Origin: Pseudarthrobacter cellobiosi
Lineage (GTDB): Bacteria; Actinomycetota; Actinomycetes; Actinomycetales; Micrococcaceae
Direction: 5' to 3'
Assembly (NCBI RefSeq): GCF_023913755.1
Contig: NZ_JAMXBJ010000050.1
Span: forward strand, 124,001-188,000
Length of the DNA stretch: 64,000 nucleotides
Shown here: positions 59,479 through 64,000 of the stretch, one piece after another
Position numbering within the stretch: position 1 is the stretch's first letter
How the letters are laid out: every line of letters starts with the position of its first letter
Translations under genes and position numbers: made by a program
Notes under the pieces: model-generated
What the model was told of the DNA's origin: nothing
Seen by the model: the letters and a program-made list of their open reading frames with translations, nothing else
Databases searched by the model: none

Positions 59479-60661
59479 AGAGCCCCTGCCGTGGATCCTA
59501 GTGTAGCGTGTCGTTGATTCCTTTGGGTCTGATTGTTTGTCAGACTTGATCCATGGTTTACCTGGCACGGGCATTGGAATTGCGTGACGGGGACAGAGGC
59601 GCCCTGGAGGCGCTGACTCGTGGGAAGGCATCCACCGCGACGGTGGCCTTGCGGGCGCGGACGGTCTTGTTGGCTGCCGACGGGATGCCGAATATCCAGA
59701 TCGAGAAGATCACCGGGTTTTCGGCACCCACGGTTTTGAAGTGGCGCAACCGCTATGCCGAGGGCGGGATCGAGGCCCTGTCCGATGTCCAGCGCCCGGG
59801 CCGGGAGCGGGAGATCGACGAGCTCGCCCTGATCGCCGACACCTTGACCAACGACGGGAACCCGCCGGCCGAGCTGGGGATCTCGCACTGGTCCGCCCGC
59901 ATCATGGCCGAACGTCACGGAGTCTCCTTTTCCTCCGTGGCCCGGATCTGGCGCCGTTGGAAAATCCAGCCGCACCGGATCGAGACGTTCAAGTTCTCCA
60001 CCGACCCTGCCCTGGAGTTCAAGCTCCGGGATGTGGTGGGCCTGTACATGTCCCCGCCGGAAAACGCGGTGGTGGTGAGCATTGATGAGAAGACCCAGAT
60101 CCAGGCCCTGTCCCGCACCGGCCCGGACCAGCCGTTGTCCCCGACGCACCCGCTGCAGCAGACCCACGACTACAAGCGCAACGGCACCACCACCTTGTTC
60201 GCCGCATTGGAGGTCCTCACCGGCAAACTCAGCGCGAACGCCTTCTACCCAAAGCACACCAACATCGAGTTCGTCGATTTCCTGGGCCGGGTCGCGGACG
60301 CCCACCCCGGGGTTGAGCTGCATGTCATCTGCGACAACTATGCGACCCATAAGCACCAGAACGTGAAGGACTGGCTGGCTGAAAATCCCCGGGTGGCCCT
60401 GCATTTCACTCCGACCAGCTGTTCCTGGCTGAACATGGTGGAGATCTTCTTCGGGATCATCACACGCCAGTGCCTCAAACGCGGGGCATTCAGCTCGGTG
60501 AAAGAGCTGGAAGAAACCCTGGAACGCTACATCGAGAACTACAACCAGGACGCCAAACCATTCACCTGGACCAAATCAGCGGACTATCTCCTGGGCAAGA
60601 TGAAACGCAAACAAACCATTAACACGGAACACTAGAACCAGGAATCCGCAGCAGGGGCTCT
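59479..60661 (+). mobile_element. IS630-type insertion sequence
   Basis: One intact transposase gene is flanked by inverted ends. AGAGCCCCTGCCGTGGAT at the left matches AGAGCCCCTGCTGCGGAT read inward from the right at 16 of 18 positions. CTAGTGT also recurs a little further in on both sides. No duplicated TA or other target repeat is visible next to these ends, so the exact borders could be a few bases off. It starts about 25 bases after the 2-hydroxyacid dehydrogenase stop and lies before the transporter terminator, so it broke no gene. Confidence 0.8.
59553..60635 (+). CDS. IS630 family transposase
   Basis: Cut-and-paste DDE transposase. The 360-residue protein begins with a helix-turn-helix region (IEKITGFSAPTVLKWRNRYAEGG, quoted in part) near residue 50 and a second helical DNA-binding part (SHWSARIMAERHGVSFSSVARIWRRW). 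The catalytic triad is complete: Asp178 in VSIDEKTQ, Asp261 in VICDNYATHK and Glu297 in NMVEIFFG, with the 35-residue D-E spacing of the Tc1/mariner group. No frameshift or stop is present, so it may be active. Confidence 0.93.
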   Translation: MVYLARALELRDGDRGALEALTRGKASTATVALRARTVLLAADGMPNIQIEKITGFSAPTVLKWRNRYAEGGIEALSDVQRPGREREIDELALIADTLTNDGNPPAELGISHWSARIMAERHGVSFSSVARIWRRWKIQPHRIETFKFSTDPALEFKLRDVVGLYMSPPENAVVVSIDEKTQIQALSRTGPDQPLSPTHPLQQTHDYKRNGTTTLFAALEVLTGKLSANAFYPKHTNIEFVDFLGRVADAHPGVELHVICDNYATHKHQNVKDWLAENPRVALHFTPTSCSWLNMVEIFFGIITRQCLKRGAFSSVKELEETLERYIENYNQDAKPFTWTKSADYLLGKMKRKQTINTEH

Positions 60662-60748
60662 TTGTGTCGGCGGCTGCGTCGGCGTCGCGTCGGCGGCCAA
60701 AAGTTACGCATTCATGCTGGGCGGCGCCCAATTAACGAGCGGCACGGA

Positions 60749-60785
60749 AATAGGCGGCCTCCCCATCAAGTGGAGGCCGCCTATT
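60749..60785 (-). terminator. Terminator of the transporter gene
   Basis: AATAGGCGGCCTCC and GGAGGCCGCCTATT form a perfect 14-bp stem around CCATCAAGT. It begins 16 bases after the stop and is followed by a short T-rich stretch. Confidence 0.8.
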
Positions 60786-60800
60786 GCGTGGGTGGAGTGC

Positions 60801-62150
60801 CTAGCGTGCGTCCTCCACCAGGAGCAGGTCCCGGCCGTTGGTTTCCGGGGTGAAGAAGGTGGTGCCGAAGGAGATCAGCGCCAGGACCAGGGAGTAGATG
60901 GCGGGAACCAGCCAGGAATGGCCGGTCGCAGCCAGGAGGGCCACACCGATCATGGGTGCGAATCCGCCGGCCAGGACGGCTGAGAGTTCACGGCTCAGCG
61001 CCACGCCGGTGAAGCGGTGCTGGGAGCCGAAGAGTTCCGGCAGCATGGCGCACTGCGGACCGAGCATGGACTGCACGCCGAGTGAAATGCCCACCACCAT
61101 GACCACCCAGACGAGGGTGACGTTGCCGAGCGTGACCAGGTAGAAGGCCGGCAGGGCGATGACGGCCTGAAAGAGGGCGCCGTAGCGGTATACAGGAACG
61201 CGTCCGAAGCGGTCGGAAAGGGCGCCGAAGGTGACCACCATGACCGCTGCGAATCCAGCGGCAATGAGGAGGCCGGTGGGGCCGATGAACTTGTCGCCGG
61301 CGAAGATTCCGGCGGGCATGCTGATGAAGGACACCAGGAGGGCGGAGTAAATGGAGGAGTTTCCGTTTTCACCCATCCGCAGGCCGATGCCGATGAGCAC
61401 GTTCTTCTTCGAGTGCTTCCAGATCTCCACGACGGGGTTCTTGGCCACGGCTTTGTGCTTTTCCAGTTCCTGGAACACCGGCGTTTCCTTGAGTCGGAGC
61501 CGGATGAAGACCGCGATGACAATCAGAATGACGCTCGCCAGGAACGGAACGCGCCACAGCCAGCCCTGCAGCACTTCCTTGTCGGCCAGTGCCATCAGGG
61601 CGAAGGTGCCTGCGCCGAGCAGGGTGCCCAGCTGGATGCCGACGAACGGCAGTGCGGCGAAGAATCCACGACGGCGGCGCGGGGCCACTTCTGAAATCAG
61701 GGTGGTGGCGCCTGCCTGCTCGGCGCCGGCGCCCAGGCCCTGAAGGATTCGAAGGGCAACCAGGAGCACCGCGCCGACCATTCCCGCCTGTTCAAAGGTG
61801 GGCAGGAGCCCGATGGCGAAGCTGGCCATGCCCATCAGGCCGATGGTCAGGATCAGGACCATCTTCCGGCCGAACCGGTCACCGATGTAGCCGAAGACGA
61901 TGCCGCCGAACGGCCGGGCTGCGAAGCCCACACCATAGGTGGCGAACGACGCGATCACGGCGCCGCTTTCCCCCAGCGGTGAGAAGAAGAGCGGTCCAAA
62001 GATCAAGGCCGAGGCGAGGCCGTAGATGTAGAAGTCGTAGTACTCCAGTGCGGAGCCTACTGAGCTGGCAAGAGTTGCCCTTCGCAGCTGCTCCGGATCG
62101 ACGGCGGCGCCGTCCATGTCAGTCTGCGGTGATTTAGTACGAGTTGTCAC
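60801..62150 (-). CDS. MFS transporter of the metabolite:proton symporter (MHS) type
   Basis: Inner-membrane proton symporter for an organic acid or similar solute. The start is the GTG at 62150 (MTTRTKSPQTDMDG), with GGGAG upstream; the protein is 449 residues with 12 hydrophobic segments. The MHS signature is SALEYYDFYIYGLA in the first helix and GYIGDRFGRKMVL in the loop after helix 2, repeated as GALSDRFGRVPVY after helix 8. Such proteins (ShiA, ProP, KgtP) carry shikimate, betaine or 2-oxoglutarate. Its place beside the IclR gene and the sugar-acid genes suggests uptake of a carboxylic acid used by this cluster. Confidence 0.92.
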   Translation of the reverse strand: MTTRTKSPQTDMDGAAVDPEQLRRATLASSVGSALEYYDFYIYGLASALIFGPLFFSPLGESGAVIASFATYGVGFAARPFGGIVFGYIGDRFGRKMVLILTIGLMGMASFAIGLLPTFEQAGMVGAVLLVALRILQGLGAGAEQAGATTLISEVAPRRRRGFFAALPFVGIQLGTLLGAGTFALMALADKEVLQGWLWRVPFLASVILIVIAVFIRLRLKETPVFQELEKHKAVAKNPVVEIWKHSKKNVLIGIGLRMGENGNSSIYSALLVSFISMPAGIFAGDKFIGPTGLLIAAGFAAVMVVTFGALSDRFGRVPVYRYGALFQAVIALPAFYLVTLGNVTLVWVVMVVGISLGVQSMLGPQCAMLPELFGSQHRFTGVALSRELSAVLAGGFAPMIGVALLAATGHSWLVPAIYSLVLALISFGTTFFTPETNGRDLLLVEDAR

Positions 62151-62220
62151 AAGAACTCCCTCAAAAACACTCCAGGCCCCCGTTGGCCTGGTGGGATAGC
62201 GAGGACACGCCGTGGCGTCG

Positions 62221-62234
62221 ATCACTATACTGAA
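62221..62234. promoter_or_regulatory. Imperfect IclR-type site A before the transporter gene
   Basis: ATCA CTATAC TGAA: one mismatch to TTCA-N6-TGAA. Its minus-strand reading shares TTCAGTAT with the site at 58384. Confidence 0.4.
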
Positions 62235-62239
62235 CAGAG

Positions 62240-62253
62240 TACAGCAAGTTGAA
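62240..62253. promoter_or_regulatory. Imperfect IclR-type site B before the transporter gene
   Basis: TACA GCAAGT TGAA: one mismatch to TTCA-N6-TGAA, centred 19 bases from site A. Confidence 0.4.
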
Positions 62254-62332
62254 CACGTAGCAAGTGGTTGACGGATATTTTGTTCACAACCGGGGTGATG
62301 AACGTTAAATAGGGCCGCCAGAGCGCGGACAC

Positions 62333-63130
62333 TCAGCCCATTGGGTTGCCCAGGGACCGCGCCAGCTCGTTCAGTTCCTTGACCATCCGGGAACCCTGCT
62401 CCGCGGAGTATGTGGCCTTAAGGGCCGTGACTGACAAACCAAGGCTCGGGCCGTGGGCACCGCGCGTAGGCACGGCCACAGCCAGGCAGACCACTCCAGT
62501 AGTGGATTCCTCATCTTCGAACGCATAGCCCTGTTCACGGATGGTTGTGAGCTGCGCCTTCAATTCGGCCCCGGTGCGGAGGGACTTCGGGGTCAGCACC
62601 GGAAGCTGGGCGTCATCGGAAAACATTGCGTCGACGTCGTGGTCGTGAAGGCGGGCAATCAGGGCCTTGCCCACGGCACACAGGGACACCGGCATCTTGT
62701 CACCGATGTTGGACGTCAGCCGGACCGCCGGATGGCCCTCGTAGCGGGCCAAATAGATCACGTTGGTTCCGTCCAGCATGGCTATGCGTACTGTCTCCCC
62801 GGAAAGGGTCGGCGCCTGCTCGCAGAACCGGTAGAACTCCTGTACTTCGTCGAGCCGGCTGAGATAGGCGGCGCCGAGTTCCACGAGCTTGCGGCCCAGC
62901 GTGAATTCGGCGCCCTGGCGGCTGATCAGCCGGGCTTCTTCCAACGCCAGCAACAGGTTGGAGGTGGACGACTTGGGGATACCCAGCTCGCGGGCCAGGT
63001 CGCTCAGCGTCAGCCGCCCCGTCGCAGAGGCTGCCAAGGCGTCCATGACGGCGGCGGCACGCGTGACCGCCGGCGCCGGCGATGTGCTCCCCAAACCCTC
63101 AGAGGAGCGGGAGGTGCGGGAATCGGCCAT
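62333..63130 (-). CDS. IclR family transcriptional regulator
   Basis: The 265-residue protein has the IclR winged helix (RLTLSDLARELGIPKSSTSNLLLALEE, quoted in part) near residues 38-65 and the effector-binding GAF-like domain with SLCAVGKALIARL and a C-terminal CLAVAVPTRGAHGPSLGLSVTA. The N-terminal 20 residues are Ser-rich. It lies upstream of the transporter gene on the same strand, 182 bases away. The motif TTCA-N6-TGAA before its own start and near the transporter and the 2-hydroxyacid dehydrogenase suggests it controls all three. The ligand is unknown. Confidence 0.93.
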   Translation of the reverse strand: MADSRTSRSSEGLGSTSPAPAVTRAAAVMDALAASATGRLTLSDLARELGIPKSSTSNLLLALEEARLISRQGAEFTLGRKLVELGAAYLSRLDEVQEFYRFCEQAPTLSGETVRIAMLDGTNVIYLARYEGHPAVRLTSNIGDKMPVSLCAVGKALIARLHDHDVDAMFSDDAQLPVLTPKSLRTGAELKAQLTTIREQGYAFEDEESTTGVVCLAVAVPTRGAHGPSLGLSVTALKATYSAEQGSRMVKELNELARSLGNPMG

Positions 63131-63174
63131 GATTCTCCTTCGATCGGCACGCCGGGGCGCTTCGCGTAGATGCG

Positions 63175-63188
63175 TTCAATCTGCTGAA
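63175..63188. promoter_or_regulatory. Candidate IclR-type site before the IclR gene
   Basis: TTCA ATCTGC TGAA, part of the 16-base palindrome GTTCA-N6-TGAAC, 45 bases before the ATG; likely self-regulation. Confidence 0.5.
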
Positions 63189-63313
63189 CAGAAACCATCA
63201 TAATGGCTTAGCGGCGATTCAGGGCCCGGGCCAAGGCGCCGTCCACCGCGCCACGCACCCCGGTCCGCGTGGCATTTGTTTGTTTCGGGAAGTTCACGGT
63301 ATATTCATTTCAG

Positions 63314-63358
63314 ACCCTCCACCGCGGCATCCCCCAATAGTCGCGGTGGAGGGTTTTC
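63314..63358. terminator. Hairpin after the small gene at 63396
   Basis: ACCCTCCACCGCG and CGCGGTGGAGGGT form a perfect 13-bp stem with a 15-base loop, followed by TTTT on the plus strand. Confidence 0.7.
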
Positions 63359-63395
63359 CAATGCCTGAATGTTTTCGCGGGCTTGGCCGCCGGGT

Positions 63396-63686
63396 TCAGG
63401 CGACGTCCACCACGGATTCCCTCAGCCTCCAGCCGCCACCAAGGCCGTCGCGCTCCAGCACCATGGTGGTCAGCGCGGACTGCGGATTGCGGCCCAGCCG
63501 CACCTGGACCTGCAAGACCTCAACGTCCACGCGGCCCAACCCTTTGGGCATACGCCGCTGCGCCTCCCACCAGCTCACACGCTCAAACCATCTCACTGCC
63601 TCGGCACCGACGGCCCACTCCCTGCCGTTGCTGACCACCGCCGTCGGGCTGCCGTCCTTGGCCGTCTTCATCACCACATATTCCAT
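63396..63686 (-). CDS. Small hypothetical protein
   Basis: Not recognised with confidence. From the ATG at 63686 (MEYVVMKTAKDGSPTAVV) it has 96 residues; a TTG ten codons earlier is another start. The sequence has GREWAVG, WFERVSWWEAQRRMP and a strand-rich C-terminal half (VEVLQVQVRL, TTMVLERDG, GGWRLRESVV). The Trp pair and the final GGW-R strand slightly recall small domains near the mutasome genes imuB and dnaE2, but this is weak. It lies 43 bases after the GrpB remnant on the same strand. Confidence 0.6.
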   Translation of the reverse strand: MEYVVMKTAKDGSPTAVVSNGREWAVGAEAVRWFERVSWWEAQRRMPKGLGRVDVEVLQVQVRLGRNPQSALTTMVLERDGLGGGWRLRESVVDVA

Positions 63687-63725
63687 AGCGGGAACACTAG
63701 GGACAGCCACCGACAATATGGCGCC

Positions 63726-64000
63726 CTAGCGGAATTGAGCCAGGATGGCACGGATTGTTGAACCCTTGGCGTCTGCGTAGTCCTGCATGAAAGTCCATTC
63801 CTGATCCGCCAGCCTACGTTTGAGCTGTTCGTATTCGATCCGGGCGTCCTGGTCACTTCGGAGGTAGTCCCGAAACCGGATCATGCGCGTTGCTTCCTCG
63901 CATCCAGCGGTGAACACGTGCAAATTCACCTAGTGAACCTTGTGATTCAACAGGCGGTGTTCGAACCACCCCGGCTCGCGGAGGTGGTGAAGGAACCCGA
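63726..64000 (-). pseudogene. GrpB/UPF0157 family protein, C-terminal end with an in-frame amber codon
   Basis: The family is related to nucleotidyltransferases; function is not well known. The reading frame from the window edge gives LREPGWFEHRLLNHKVH, then TAG (63930-63932), then VNLHVFTAGCEEATRMIRFRDYLRSD and an intact C-terminus ending STIRAILAQFR. Both sides match the family (HKVHxVNLHVF, RFRDYLR), so the stop sits inside the conserved core; a C-to-T change of a CAG codon explains it. A GTG just after the stop opens a 67-residue frame that would be too short to work. The 5' part lies outside the window. Confidence 0.78.

Noticed and set aside
53101..63130. A complete gluconate or Entner-Doudoroff operon
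   Set aside because: No gluconokinase, Edd or Eda gene is present; only gnd, dehydrogenases, a transporter and two regulators are seen, so the pathway cannot be called complete.
10177..63932. Stop-codon recoding or amber suppression to explain TAG at 10177 and 63930
   Set aside because: Ordinary intact genes here, such as folC, pepN and the MscS gene, end with TAG, so general read-through is unlikely, and no pyrrolysine or suppressor tRNA gene is seen in the window.

Overview
The window is chromosomal DNA of a high-GC Gram-positive bacterium, most likely a member of the Micrococcaceae close to Arthrobacter or Pseudarthrobacter (Actinomycetota). The reasons are the strongly GC-biased third codon positions, the paired clpP1-clpP2 genes next to clpX, the mannosyltransferase MptB, an Rv2466c-like thioredoxin-fold protein, a DUF4233 gene behind folC, an actinobacterial translational T-box before ileS, and frequent leaderless starts (a TANNNT -10 box six or seven bases before the start codon). 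No prophage or CRISPR array was seen; one insertion sequence is present.

Layout. 1-8.8 kb: the end of an RNase E/G gene, a VKOR-family membrane protein, then the minus-strand run ileS, folC, DUF4233 and ndk, with ileS behind an isoleucine T-box. 8.9-11.9 kb: a glycerophosphodiester phosphodiesterase gene broken by a deletion, an endonuclease/exonuclease/phosphatase gene with an amber codon near its start, and an SDR. 12-20.5 kb: valS, a DsbA-like protein, clpX, clpP2, clpP1 and tig, then tRNA-Pro and tRNA-Gly. 20.5-33.7 kb: a Nei-type glycosylase, rpiB, a membrane protein, pepN, OsmC, a frameshifted epimerase, a small MscS channel, a truncated haemoglobin, tesB, ettA, a lipoprotein, ssb and tRNA-Arg. 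33.8-38.3 kb: a LacI-controlled catabolic operon (Gfo/Idh dehydrogenase, DUF993 protein, xylose-isomerase-like TIM barrel). 38.3-53 kb: map, an AlkD-like protein, mptB, orn, tRNA-His, def, a secreted HNH nuclease, a long GAPDH, the RNase P RNA gene, yaaA, a zinc-ribbon-derived coiled-coil protein, a Nif3-like protein, msrA, cysK-cysE and an SDR. 53-63.2 kb: a sugar-acid region with gnd, a GntR/FadR regulator, idonate- and gluconate-dehydrogenase-like genes, a beta-hydroxyacid dehydrogenase, a 2-hydroxyacid dehydrogenase, an IS630-type element, an MHS-type transporter and an IclR regulator. 63.3-64 kb: a small unknown gene and the end of a GrpB-like pseudogene.

Most of the window is housekeeping. 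The two accessory parts are the catabolic clusters. In the first, overlapping stop/start codons and two palindromic LacI-type sites point to one regulated pathway, perhaps for an oxidised glycoside or polyol; its substrate is not known from sequence. In the second, a shared TTCA-N6-TGAA motif occurs before the IclR gene, the 2-hydroxyacid dehydrogenase and, in two imperfect copies, the transporter, which suggests one local regulon. Four genes carry lesions (a deletion, a frameshift and two amber codons), so gene loss seems to be in progress here. Function calls rest on recognised motifs and recalled families; no database search was possible.
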